Positions 7,679 through 15,080 of a stretch of DNA of 64,000 nt are shown in pieces. Every line of letters starts with the position of its first letter. Within the stretch, counting starts at the first letter, position 1. This DNA comes from an uncultured Mycoplasmatota bacterium (lineage in GTDB: Bacteria; Bacillota_I; Bacilli_A; RF39; UBA660), in NCBI GenBank assembly GCA_900554315.1, contig USGP01000005.1:1-64000 (forward strand), written 5' to 3'. A program made the position numbers and the translations under genes. The notes below the pieces were generated by a model that saw nothing but the letters and a program-made list of their open reading frames with translations, made no database searches and had not been told where the DNA came from.

Positions 7679-8958
7679 TAGATATAAAATTAATTAGAGA
7701 AAATAGAGATTTAGTAAAGGAAAATATTAAGAAGAAATTTCAAGATGAAAAATTACCATTAGTTGATGAAGTTTATGAGATGGATAAAAGAGTACGTGAG
7801 GTACAAGTAAAGGCTGATGGTTTAAAAGCTGATAAAAATAAAATGAGTAGTGAAATTGGCAAACTTATGAAAGAGGGTAAGAAGGATGAGGCTGAAGAAG
7901 TAAAACAAAAGATTACTTCTATGGCAGATGAAATTAAGTCTTTAGAGGAAGAACAGGAAAAACTTTCTCATGATATTCATGAACGTATGATGGTGATTCC
8001 TCAAATTATGGATCCTTCTGTTCCAATTGGTAAAGATGATAGTGAAAATGTAGAAGTGCAAAGATTTGGTGAACCTGTAGTTCCTGATTATGAAATTCCA
8101 TATCATGCTGATATTATTGAAAGACTTCATGGTATGGATAAAGAGGCCGCTGGTAGAACTAGTGGACAAGGATTTTATTATTTACTTGGTGATATTGCTC
8201 GTCTACATGAGGCTATGCTTGCTTATGCAAGAGATTTTATGATTGATGCTGGATTTACTTATGCTATTCCACCATTTATGATTCATAGTGATGTTGTTAC
8301 CGGTGTTATGTCTTTTCCTGAGATGGAAGCTATGATGTATAAAATTGAAGGAGAAGATTTATACTTAATCGGTACTTCAGAACATTCTATGATTGGTAAA
8401 TTTAAAGATCAAATTATTAAAGACAGTGAACTTCCTATTCATATGACAAGTTATTCACCATGTTTCCGTAAAGAAGGTGGATCTCATGGGTTAGAAGAAA
8501 GAGGACTTTATCGTGTTCATCAATTTGAAAAACAAGAGATGATTGTTATTTGTGAACCAGAAGAATCTATGGATTGGTATGAGAAAATGTGGAAATTAAC
8601 AGTTGATTTCTTTAGAAGTTTAGATGTTCCAGTAAGACAACTTGAATGTTGTAGTGGTGATTTAGCAGATTTGAAAGTTAAGTCATGCGATGTAGAAGCT
8701 TGGAGTCCAAGACAAAAGAAATATTTTGAAGTTGGAAGTTGTTCTAATTTAGGTGATGCACAGGCTAGACGTTTAGGAATTCGTAAGAAAGGTGAAAAAG
8801 GAACATATTTCTTACATACTTTAAATAATACTGTTGTTGCCACTCCTAGAGGATTAATTGCAGTTCTTGAAAATAACTATCAAGAAGATGGTAGTGTTAA
8901 GATTCCTAAAGTATTACAGCCTTATATGGGTGGTAAAGAAGTTATTAAACCAGAATAA
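7675..8958 (+). CDS. serS: Seryl-tRNA synthetase
   Basis: Attaches serine to tRNA-Ser. The N-terminal tRNA-binding arm is a long antiparallel coiled coil (about residues 30-100, rich in Lys/Glu). The class II core follows with the motif 2 region YSPCFRKEGG...GLYRVHQFEKQE, GDLADLKVKSCDVEAW...YFEVGSCSNLGDAQARR and the motif 3 region HTLNNTVVATPRGLIAVLEN. The 427 residues are normal for the family. The start overlaps the dipeptidase stop (ATGA) and is preceded by AGGAGG. It is the last gene of the T-box operon and ends at a good terminator. Confidence 0.97.
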   Translation: MIDIKLIRENRDLVKENIKKKFQDEKLPLVDEVYEMDKRVREVQVKADGLKADKNKMSSEIGKLMKEGKKDEAEEVKQKITSMADEIKSLEEEQEKLSHDIHERMMVIPQIMDPSVPIGKDDSENVEVQRFGEPVVPDYEIPYHADIIERLHGMDKEAAGRTSGQGFYYLLGDIARLHEAMLAYARDFMIDAGFTYAIPPFMIHSDVVTGVMSFPEMEAMMYKIEGEDLYLIGTSEHSMIGKFKDQIIKDSELPIHMTSYSPCFRKEGGSHGLEERGLYRVHQFEKQEMIVICEPEESMDWYEKMWKLTVDFFRSLDVPVRQLECCSGDLADLKVKSCDVEAWSPRQKKYFEVGSCSNLGDAQARRLGIRKKGEKGTYFLHTLNNTVVATPRGLIAVLENNYQEDGSVKIPKVLQPYMGGKEVIKPE

Positions 8959-8986
8959 AAGAAATATATTTGTATATTTCTTTTTT
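8958..8986 (+). terminator. Rho-independent terminator after serS
   Basis: GAAATATA (8961-8968) pairs with TATATTTC (8973-8980), followed by six T. Confidence 0.8.
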
Positions 8987-9014
8987 CTTTGTATATATTA
9001 TTAATGGTGATAGA

Positions 9015-9155
9015 ATGAAAGATGAAAAAAGATGTGAAGTTGTTGCAAAAGAAAGTGGATTGAAAAATATTCATATTGATAGTAATTCTAAAGAGGGTAA
9101 ATTATTGGTTGAAGTCGTAGAAAAGGAGTCTAGTATGAAGAAAATAGAAGAGTGA
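9015..9155 (+). CDS. Small acidic/basic protein of 46 residues, unknown
   Basis: A short gene with GGTGATAG just before the ATG at 9015; a longer frame from 8970 begins inside the serS terminator and is unlikely. The product is highly charged, has one Cys, no membrane segment, and no family I recognise. It is framed by its own ribosome binding site and a downstream hairpin, which supports a real small gene, but no function can be given. Confidence 0.5.
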   Translation: MKDEKRCEVVAKESGLKNIHIDSNSKEGKLLVEVVEKESSMKKIEE

Positions 9156-9171
9156 TGTTCTTCTTTTTTTT
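9142..9171 (+). terminator. Rho-independent terminator after the 46-residue gene
   Basis: AGAAGAG and TTCTTCT flank a short loop around the stop codon, followed by eight T. Confidence 0.65.
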
Positions 9172-9213
9172 ATGCATAAAATTATTAATTGTAGAATTGA
9201 ATACTTTATTTTA

Positions 9214-9242
9214 TTGATTATCCATGAAATATATGGTACGAT
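9214..9242 (+). promoter_or_regulatory. Promoter of the SPFH gene, followed by a 5' leader hairpin
   Basis: TTGATT (9214-9219), 17 nt, TACGAT (9237-9242), with TGG just before the -10 (extended -10). The predicted transcript begins about 9249 and almost at once forms GATAGG (9256-9261)/CCTATC (9271-9276), which has no T run and so is not a terminator. Confidence 0.55.
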
Positions 9243-9310
9243 TATGATGTATTAAGATAGGAAAATTGAACCTATCCTAGAACATTATAAAAATAGAAGG
9301 AGAGTTTTTT

Positions 9311-10534
9311 ATGGGGTTAATTAAAGCAGCAGTTGGTGCTGTTGGAAGTACTTTACATGATCAATGGAAAGAGTATATTCGTTGTGATGATTTAGGACAA
9401 GATATTCTAATGAAAAGAGTATCTACTCCTAATGGTATTATTTCAAAAGATAGTGCTATTCAAGTAGCACCTGGTCAAATTGCTGTAGTATTTCAAAATG
9501 GACAAATTTTAGATGCTACTGCTGAGGAAGGAATCTTTACTTTTGATCAATCAACTTCACCATCATTTTTTGCTGGACAATTTGGTGCAGTATTTAAAGA
9601 AATGTGGGGAAGATTTACTTATAATGGTGGAACATTTAAGGAACAAGCTGTATTCTATATCAATGCTAAAGAAATTATGGATAATAAGTTTGGAACACCT
9701 GCACCTATTCCTTATCAAGATTGGTCTCATCCAATTCCAAATCAAATGACTGGTACTATGAGTCCTTTACGTGTAGAAGTAAAATGTTTTGGTAAGTATA
9801 CATTTAAGATTAGTGATCCTGCAATATTTATGTCACGTATTGCTGGTACTGCTGAAGAATATCGTAAAGATGAGTTATGTGAACAAATGAGATCTGAAGT
9901 TATTGGAGCTTTTCAAAATGTATTAAATGAACTTGGTACTTCAGAACATAAAGTTCCAGTATTAGAATTACCAAGTAGTACTGATGAAATTAAGAAAGTA
10001 ATGGATGAAAAAGTTTTTGATCAACCTATTCGTGATAGAGGTCTTAGTCTTGTAGGATTTGTTGTTGAATCTGTTACTTTAGATGATGAATCTAATAAGA
10101 AAATTGATAATTATGAATTATCTTCTAACCAATTTATGCAACAAGGAACTCTTGCAGGTGCTTATGCAAATGCTGTTCAAGATGCTGCTAATAATGAAGC
10201 AGGAGCGGTTAATGGATTTTTAGGAGTTGGAATGATGAATATGGCTTCTGGTGGAGTTATGGGTGGTGTTAGTAATGCTGCTATGAGTGGTCAAGGAACA
10301 ACTACTGCTCAACCTTATAATCCATATGCTAATCAGGCTGCTGAAACAATTGCTAATGCTAAAGCGGTTGCTGCTAATCAAGCTGCACAACAAGCTCAAG
10401 TTGCTCAACCAGTACAAGGTAGTCAACCAACTGTACAAGGTGCTACGACAGGAACTGCTAGTTTTTGTCCAAATTGTGGAACACCAACAAATGGTGGGAA
10501 CTTCTGTACAAATTGTGGAACAAAATTAAATTAA
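9311..10534 (+). CDS. SPFH-domain protein with C-terminal zinc ribbon (YdjI/virion-core-like)
   Basis: A 407-residue protein of the YdjI-like group. The N-terminal part (about residues 1-285) matches the pattern of these SPFH proteins, including KDSAIQVAPGQIAVVFQNGQ, a YNGG turn and SPLRVEVKCFGKY. It continues into an Ala/Gly/Gln-rich flexible region (about 285-375) and ends with a zinc ribbon of two CxxC pairs (CPNC, CTNC). In Bacillus the homologue YdjI takes part in the LiaH/phage-shock-related membrane stress response; whether that holds here is unknown, as no PspA/LiaH gene is adjacent. AAGGAGAG is the ribosome binding site. It is a single-gene unit with its own promoter and terminator. 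Confidence 0.8.
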   Translation: MGLIKAAVGAVGSTLHDQWKEYIRCDDLGQDILMKRVSTPNGIISKDSAIQVAPGQIAVVFQNGQILDATAEEGIFTFDQSTSPSFFAGQFGAVFKEMWGRFTYNGGTFKEQAVFYINAKEIMDNKFGTPAPIPYQDWSHPIPNQMTGTMSPLRVEVKCFGKYTFKISDPAIFMSRIAGTAEEYRKDELCEQMRSEVIGAFQNVLNELGTSEHKVPVLELPSSTDEIKKVMDEKVFDQPIRDRGLSLVGFVVESVTLDDESNKKIDNYELSSNQFMQQGTLAGAYANAVQDAANNEAGAVNGFLGVGMMNMASGGVMGGVSNAAMSGQGTTTAQPYNPYANQAAETIANAKAVAANQAAQQAQVAQPVQGSQPTVQGATTGTASFCPNCGTPTNGGNFCTNCGTKLN

Positions 10535-10550
10535 ATTAAATTAAAATAAA

Positions 10551-10576
10551 AAGGAATCAAAAGATTCCTTTTTTTA
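10551..10576 (+). terminator. Rho-independent terminator after the SPFH gene
   Basis: AAGGAATC (10551-10558) pairs with GATTCCTT (10563-10570) and runs into T. Confidence 0.85.
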
Positions 10577-10651
10577 ATACTTTTTGTTGTTGTGGCGTGT
10601 TTTGTATAAATATTTTTCTATTTGTTCATACTAGGTGTAGAAGGTGATAAT

Positions 10652-10680
10652 TTGACAAATAGAGGGTTTTCTGGTAAAAT
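10652..10680 (+). promoter_or_regulatory. Near-consensus sigma-A promoter
   Basis: TTGACA (10652-10657), exactly 17 nt, TAAAAT (10675-10680) with TGG directly upstream. It lies 35 nt before the start of the ankyrin-like gene and shows that a longer reading frame from 10622 is not the real start. Confidence 0.85.
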
Positions 10681-10714
10681 ATATAACTGTCACATAAACA
10701 GAGAGGTGTTATAC

Positions 10715-11410
10715 ATGTTTTATGATGAAAAACAAGCATTACGTGCTTGTGAAGAGGAACCATCCCTGATCTTTGAATTAATCAAAGAAGGGTATTATCA
10801 TTTAGTTGATGAACTTATCTCTAAAAATAAAGTAGATATCAATACAGTGGATGTTGCCGGTAATGATGTTGTATGTCGTTTGTTAAAAGCAAAACAATAT
10901 GACTTAGTTATGAAGTTTATTCGTAAACGTAGCTGGAATCCTAACCATCAAAATTTGGATGGTAATACAATAGGTCATATTTTAGTAAAAGATACTTCAG
11001 TATCAGCTTTAAAAATTTTAGAACATTTAACTAGAAGTAAGAGATATCTATTAAATATTAAAAACAACAATGGAGAGACAGTTTTAGATAGAGCGGTTCA
11101 TAATCAGAGTGCTTTTCAAGCATTAAAGATTCTAGAAGAAAAACGTTTTAATAATATTGATGTATTGTCATTTAAACAGTTATATCAATTATGTATTAAA
11201 AATAATTATTATGGTAAATATTCTAAATTAACTAACTTAGAAAATATTGTTGGTAGTTTAGAGAAAAAAGATGGGTTAGTTCCTAGTATGAGTAAATTAT
11301 TAGATAATATTGTTGACAATATGGAAGTAATTAAACATGATTTAATGAATGGAAAATTTTCTTTATTAGATCAAATGATTAATACTTCGTTAGCGGAAGC
11401 TATTGTATAG
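10715..11410 (+). CDS. Ankyrin-repeat-like protein
   Basis: A 231-residue cytoplasmic protein with alternating helical repeats. Segments such as VDINTVDVAGNDVVCRLLKA, PNHQNLDGNTIGHILVK and LNIKNNNGETVLDRAV have the Asn/Asp-Gly-N-T spacing of ankyrin repeats, spaced about 33 residues apart over roughly residues 40-150. The C-terminal third is helical and unrelated. Ankyrin repeats bind other proteins; no partner or role is evident. The start at 10715 follows GAGAGGTG and a near-consensus promoter; the gene stands alone between promoter and terminator. Confidence 0.7.
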   Translation: MFYDEKQALRACEEEPSLIFELIKEGYYHLVDELISKNKVDINTVDVAGNDVVCRLLKAKQYDLVMKFIRKRSWNPNHQNLDGNTIGHILVKDTSVSALKILEHLTRSKRYLLNIKNNNGETVLDRAVHNQSAFQALKILEEKRFNNIDVLSFKQLYQLCIKNNYYGKYSKLTNLENIVGSLEKKDGLVPSMSKLLDNIVDNMEVIKHDLMNGKFSLLDQMINTSLAEAIV

Positions 11411-11430
11411 GAGGAATTTTCCTCTTTTTT
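11411..11430 (+). terminator. Short rho-independent terminator
   Basis: GAGGA (11411-11415) pairs with TCCTC (11420-11424), followed by six T. Confidence 0.55.
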
Positions 11431-11444
11431 GTTTTCTTTTTTTA

Positions 11445-11453
11445 TGTTATAAT
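11445..11453 (+). promoter_or_regulatory. Extended -10 promoter of miaB
   Basis: TGTTATAAT (11445-11453) is a perfect extended -10 without a clear -35, located 26 nt before the miaB start. Confidence 0.55.
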
Positions 11454-11479
11454 TTTTGGTGATTTGTGAGGTGGTATTT

Positions 11480-12895
11480 ATGCATTTACCAGATTATAAA
11501 GAAGCTAGAACTAGAGATATTAGACCTTATAAAAGAATAGAGTTTACGGAAGATAGTGAAGTAAAAGATAAATATAAGGGTATGACTTTTTATTTGAAAA
11601 CTTATGGTTGTCAGATGAATGAGCATGATAGTGAAAATATTGAAGCTTTGCTTGTCTTTTTAGGATTTTCAAAAGTAGATCGTTATGAAGATGCAGATTT
11701 AGTACTTTTAAATACTTGTTCTATACGTGAAAATGCTCATAATAAAGCTTTTGGTATGTTAGGTAGACTTAAACATTTAAAAGAAGAAAAGAAGAATTTA
11801 ATCGTTGGGCTATGTGGTTGTATGGCACAAGAGAGTGGTGTTGTAGAAAAAATTCTTCGTGACTATAAATGGGTAAATTTTGTTTTTGGTACTCATAATA
11901 TGTATCAATTACCTGAGATTATTGATAAAGCGATTGAAGAAAATAAACAGCAGATTGAAGTTTTTTCTCGTGAGGGAGATTTAATTGAAGGACTTCCTGT
12001 ACTTCGTGTTAATAATTATAAAGCGTATGTTAATATTATTTATGGTTGCAATAAGTTTTGTACTTATTGTATTGTGCCTTATACTAGAGGTCGTGAACGT
12101 AGTCGTTTAAAAGAAGATGTTTTAGCTGAAGTAAAAAAATTAGTAGATGATGGATATAAAGAGGTTACTTTACTTGGTCAAAATGTAAATGCTTATGGTA
12201 AAGATATATATGATGATTATACTATGGCTAATTTATTAGAGGATGTAGCTAAAATGGGAATTCCTAGAATTCGTTTTACAACTTCACATCCATGGGATTT
12301 TACAGATGAAATGATAGATGTTATTGCTAAATATCCTAATATTATGCCAAGTGTTCATTTACCTGTTCAAAGTGGTTCTAGTCGTATTTTAAAATTAATG
12401 GGTCGTCGTTATACTAGAGAAAGTTATTTAGAGTTATTCCATAAAATTAAAGATAAAGTTCCTGGTGTTAGTATTTCTACCGATATTATTGTAGGTTTTC
12501 CAGGCGAGACAGAAGAGGATTTTCAAGAAACTTTATCTTTGGTACGAGAGTGTCAATATGATAATGCTTTTACTTTTGTCTTTTCTAAGAGAGAAGGAAC
12601 ACCAGCTTGTCGTCTAGCAGATCCAGTTTCTCAGGAAGAAAAAGAGGAAAGACTACAAAGATTGAATGAAGTGGTAAATACTTATTTCTTAGAAAATAAT
12701 AAAAAGTTAGTAGGAAAAGAAGTAGAAGTATTAGTAGAGGGAATTTCTGAAAAGAAACATATGTATTATGGATATACAGATACTAATAAATTAATTAATT
12801 TTTCTAGTAAAAAGGAACTTACTCCAGGAGATTTGGTTATGGTAAAAGTTAGTGAAGCTAAGACTTGGAGTTTGGATGGTGAAGCTGTTGAATAA
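11480..12895 (+). CDS. miaB: tRNA-2-methylthio-N6-isopentenyladenosine synthase
   Basis: A radical-SAM methylthiotransferase that adds the 2-methylthio group to isopentenylated A37 of tRNAs reading UNN codons. The N-terminal UPF0004 domain holds its three cluster cysteines in TYGCQMNEHDS, NTCSIRENA and GLCGCMAQ. The radical SAM site is CNKFCTYC, followed by VPYTRGRE typical of MiaB. A TRAM domain (about residues 405-470) ends the protein. The start at 11480 follows GAGGTGGT; an upstream frame start at 11456 overlaps the promoter. It is followed by a ricA-like gene, then cotE further on, the same order as Bacillus ymcB-ymcA-cotE. Confidence 0.95.
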   Translation: MHLPDYKEARTRDIRPYKRIEFTEDSEVKDKYKGMTFYLKTYGCQMNEHDSENIEALLVFLGFSKVDRYEDADLVLLNTCSIRENAHNKAFGMLGRLKHLKEEKKNLIVGLCGCMAQESGVVEKILRDYKWVNFVFGTHNMYQLPEIIDKAIEENKQQIEVFSREGDLIEGLPVLRVNNYKAYVNIIYGCNKFCTYCIVPYTRGRERSRLKEDVLAEVKKLVDDGYKEVTLLGQNVNAYGKDIYDDYTMANLLEDVAKMGIPRIRFTTSHPWDFTDEMIDVIAKYPNIMPSVHLPVQSGSSRILKLMGRRYTRESYLELFHKIKDKVPGVSISTDIIVGFPGETEEDFQETLSLVRECQYDNAFTFVFSKREGTPACRLADPVSQEEKEERLQRLNEVVNTYFLENNKKLVGKEVEVLVEGISEKKHMYYGYTDTNKLINFSSKKELTPGDLVMVKVSEAKTWSLDGEAVE

Positions 12896-13196
12896 GGCAG
12901 TGGAGGAAGTAATTTCTGTTATTCAAAAAAGTGATGATTATCAAAAGTGTCTTGAACTAAAAGAAAAGATGAAGCAAAATAAAGAATTGATGCAGTTAAT
13001 AGAAAATATTAAAGAAGCTCAAAAAAGATATATTAAGAATGGTTCTCAGGATAAAAAAGAGATTCAAGTATTGGAAGAAAAATTATCTAATTATCCAATT
13101 TATGTTTTGTATCAACAGCATTTAGAAAAAATTAATTCTATGATTTCTTATGTTCAGGATGATTTAAATGAATTTTTTACTCAATTATTAAATTAA
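12876..13196 (+). CDS. ricA: YlbF/YmcA-family regulator, RicA-like
   Basis: About 106 residues, all-helical and rich in Lys, Glu and Gln, matching the YlbF/YmcA family (SDDYQKCLELKEKMKQN...LIENIKEAQK...). In Bacillus YmcA, YlbF and YaaT form the Ric complex that directs RNase Y processing and influences sporulation and competence. Its position right after miaB is the Bacillus arrangement and favours YmcA over YlbF. The start is uncertain: ATG at 12876 has GGAG 5 nt upstream, while TTG at 12888 has GGTGA 5 nt upstream; both lie inside the end of miaB, so translation is coupled. The family's cysteines for iron-sulfur binding in Bacillus are not conspicuous here (one Cys). Confidence 0.8.
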   Translation: MVKLLNKAVEEVISVIQKSDDYQKCLELKEKMKQNKELMQLIENIKEAQKRYIKNGSQDKKEIQVLEEKLSNYPIYVLYQQHLEKINSMISYVQDDLNEFFTQLLN

Positions 13197-13229
13197 AAAG
13201 CCTATGAATGAATTAGTTCATAGGCTTTT
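13196..13229 (+). terminator. Bidirectional rho-independent terminator
   Basis: A 13 bp stem, 13196-13208 with 13217-13229 (core AGCCTATGAA/TTCATAGGCT), separates the convergent ricA-like and phospholipase-like genes. Confidence 0.9.
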
Positions 13230-13840
13230 AATTCTTCTAAAATACGTTCTTTTGTTTTTTCTATAAATTCTTTTATAAGATAGATATCAAATATGTAATT
13301 TTTATCTTGTTTTGAGTTTTCAATAATAATTCCCATTTTATCTATTAAGATGTCTAATTTTTCACTTGGAATTTCTGTAATATCTGTTTTAGGAAGTTGA
13401 AAATCTTCATAAAATAAAGATAAATCCATGTCATATTCTTCTATTACTTTTACGTTTAAATTTGTATAGTCAGAATAAATTAAATCTGTTAGCTCTTCTG
13501 GGGTCGTTTTTATTATTGTTCCATCTATTAGTTTTATAGAATTACTTTGTGTTAGATTGGATATAAATTTATCAAACCATAATTTATCTGTAAATAAATG
13601 AATATAATATCCTAAATCAAAATCATTTTTATAAAAATTTGGATATTTATCTGTAAACATTTTTATATTAGGAACATCTTCTTTTTCGTTATATAAGAAG
13701 TGTGATTCTTTTTTTGTTCTTCCTATTTGTTTTGCAATATCTGGAGCAATAGAACCCAAATAGTAATCTTTTCTATTATTTATTTTTAGGTATGGTTCTA
13801 ATACTTTTGCTACTGCTAAATGAATTACTGCTGATGCCAT
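13202..13840 (-). CDS. Zinc-dependent phospholipase C-like protein
   Basis: A 212-residue cytoplasmic protein (no signal peptide). The N-terminus MASAVIHLAVAKVLEP, the block YYLGSIAPDIAK and the block GYYIHLFTDKLWF resemble the zinc-dependent phospholipase C/S1-P1-like fold found in many Firmicutes proteins annotated as hydrolase; His and Asp residues in these blocks are the expected metal ligands. The substrate is unknown, and lack of a signal peptide argues against a secreted lipase. AGGAGG precedes the start. It is transcribed divergently from cotE. Confidence 0.65.
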   Translation of the reverse strand: MASAVIHLAVAKVLEPYLKINNRKDYYLGSIAPDIAKQIGRTKKESHFLYNEKEDVPNIKMFTDKYPNFYKNDFDLGYYIHLFTDKLWFDKFISNLTQSNSIKLIDGTIIKTTPEELTDLIYSDYTNLNVKVIEEYDMDLSLFYEDFQLPKTDITEIPSEKLDILIDKMGIIIENSKQDKNYIFDIYLIKEFIEKTKERILEELKAYELIHS

Positions 13841-13882
13841 ATCTTACCTCCTGTTATAATTTTATAAAAAACCAAATAAATA

Positions 13883-13912
13883 GTCAAACATATCTTCTTA
13901 TTTGCATACATT
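13883..13912 (+). promoter_or_regulatory. Possible sigma-E-like sporulation promoter upstream of cotE
   Basis: CATACATT (13905-13912) matches the mother-cell sigma-E -10 consensus CATACAnT. GTCAAACA (13883-13890), 14 nt upstream, matches only the first half of the -35 consensus. It ends 18 nt before the cotE start. The -10 is good, the -35 partial. Confidence 0.4.
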
Positions 13913-13930
13913 AATTTAGGAGGGGTAGAT

Positions 13931-14461
13931 ATGTCTAGTTATAAAGAAATTGTTACCAAAGCTGTTATTGGTAAGGGTAAAAAATTATTTACTACGGAAA
14001 ATACTATTAAAGTGAGTCATGCTCCATCTACTATTTTAGGATGTTGGGTTATTAATCATAATTTTCAGGGTGAAAAACAAGGAAATCAGGTTATTATATC
14101 TGGTAGTTATGATGTAAATATTTGGTATTCTTATGATGGAGATACAAAGACTGATGTTGTTAAAGAGACAAATCGTTATCAAGAAGTTGTTCATATGAGA
14201 AATGTGGAGGATGAATCTTCTAATGATGATATTATTGTTCGTAGTTTGAAGCAACCTACTTGTACTGATATTTCTATTGATGGTGAAGAAATTCATTATA
14301 CGATAGAAAAAGAGCTGGGTATTGAGTTGGTAGGAGATGTCAAAGTAAAGATTGATGTGTCTGAAGAAGAAGATCCATGGGATGAAATTGTAGATGAAGA
14401 TGTTGATGAAGTAAATGATGAAGAATTAGATGATAATTTTATTCAAGATGATACTATTTAG
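13931..14461 (+). CDS. cotE: Outer spore coat morphogenetic protein CotE
   Basis: A 176-residue homologue of CotE, the protein that nucleates the outer coat on the forespore surface. The N-terminal start (SSYKEIVTKAVIGKGKK), the PSTILGCWVINH block, the GSYDVNIWYSYDGDTKTDVV block, the QPTC block and the very acidic C-terminal tail all follow Bacillus CotE in order and spacing. GGAGGGG lies before the ATG. The gene sits after miaB and the ricA-like gene as in Bacillus, separated here by one convergent gene. A terminator follows at once, and mutS does not follow as it does in Bacillus. The gene is strong evidence for endospore formation or its recent loss. Confidence 0.95.
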   Translation: MSSYKEIVTKAVIGKGKKLFTTENTIKVSHAPSTILGCWVINHNFQGEKQGNQVIISGSYDVNIWYSYDGDTKTDVVKETNRYQEVVHMRNVEDESSNDDIIVRSLKQPTCTDISIDGEEIHYTIEKELGIELVGDVKVKIDVSEEEDPWDEIVDEDVDEVNDEELDDNFIQDDTI

Positions 14462-14484
14462 CACTTTATAGTGCTATTTTTTTT
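14459..14484 (+). terminator. Rho-independent terminator after cotE
   Basis: TAGCACT (14459-14465) pairs with AGTGCTA (14470-14476), followed by eight T; the stem includes the end of the cotE stop codon. Confidence 0.85.
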
Positions 14485-14561
14485 GACTCTACTAATAGTC
14501 GATTGCTTTTTTTTGTTTTTTCATTTATATTGTTGGTAAATATTAATGAGGAGTGTTGTGT

Positions 14562-15026
14562 ATGAAAAGTCGTAAAGCTATTTTTATTACTATTGCTTTG
14601 ATATTGGGATTTTTGGCATTTGTCTTTTGGATTTTCTTTGCTGTTATTTCTTATCGTAGAGCAATTTATGGACTTGAAGGTATTGGTAAATTTTGTGGTA
14701 GGGATTCTTATGAATTATATGCTAAAAAAGATGGTGTAAAGTTTTATACTGCTTGTTATGATAAGGTAAATGTAGTAGAAGAGAGGTTTATTTTTCATTA
14801 TAGAAAAGATTTGAAAAAGTATATTCAAGATGGTTCTATTTATGGTATTTTACAAAAGGCTGATATTTATAAATGGAAATTTAATAACGGAATTCAAACG
14901 GATTATACATTTTCAGACTATGATGATATTTCTTTAACGGTTACTAAGTGTACCGTTGATGGAAAAGATACTTATTATGTTCATGGTAGTCCAAGTAATA
15001 CTTTTTGTCAGTACTTCTATCAATAG
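14562..15026 (+). CDS. Single-pass membrane protein, unknown
   Basis: A 154-residue protein with one N-terminal membrane segment (about residues 8-30) and an otherwise soluble, probably extracellular part that contains four Cys and many Tyr/Lys residues. No motif I can name. The start at 14562 follows GAGGAG; GTG and TTG codons just upstream in frame are not preceded by a site. It stands alone between the cotE terminator and the next promoter. Confidence 0.6.
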   Translation: MKSRKAIFITIALILGFLAFVFWIFFAVISYRRAIYGLEGIGKFCGRDSYELYAKKDGVKFYTACYDKVNVVEERFIFHYRKDLKKYIQDGSIYGILQKADIYKWKFNNGIQTDYTFSDYDDISLTVTKCTVDGKDTYYVHGSPSNTFCQYFYQ

Positions 15027-15055
15027 TTTACTTCATTTCCTTTTTTTGTTATAAT
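15027..15055 (+). promoter_or_regulatory. Promoter of the methyltransferase-like gene
   Basis: TTTACT (15027-15032), 17 nt, TATAAT (15050-15055), with TGT before the -10 (extended -10). Confidence 0.65.
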
Positions 15056-15080
15056 AACTGACATGTTTGGAGGCAAGTAT

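Noticed and set aside
8520..8843. 107-codon open frame antisense to serS
   Set aside because: It lies wholly inside a conserved synthetase gene and has no ribosome binding site or recognisable product.
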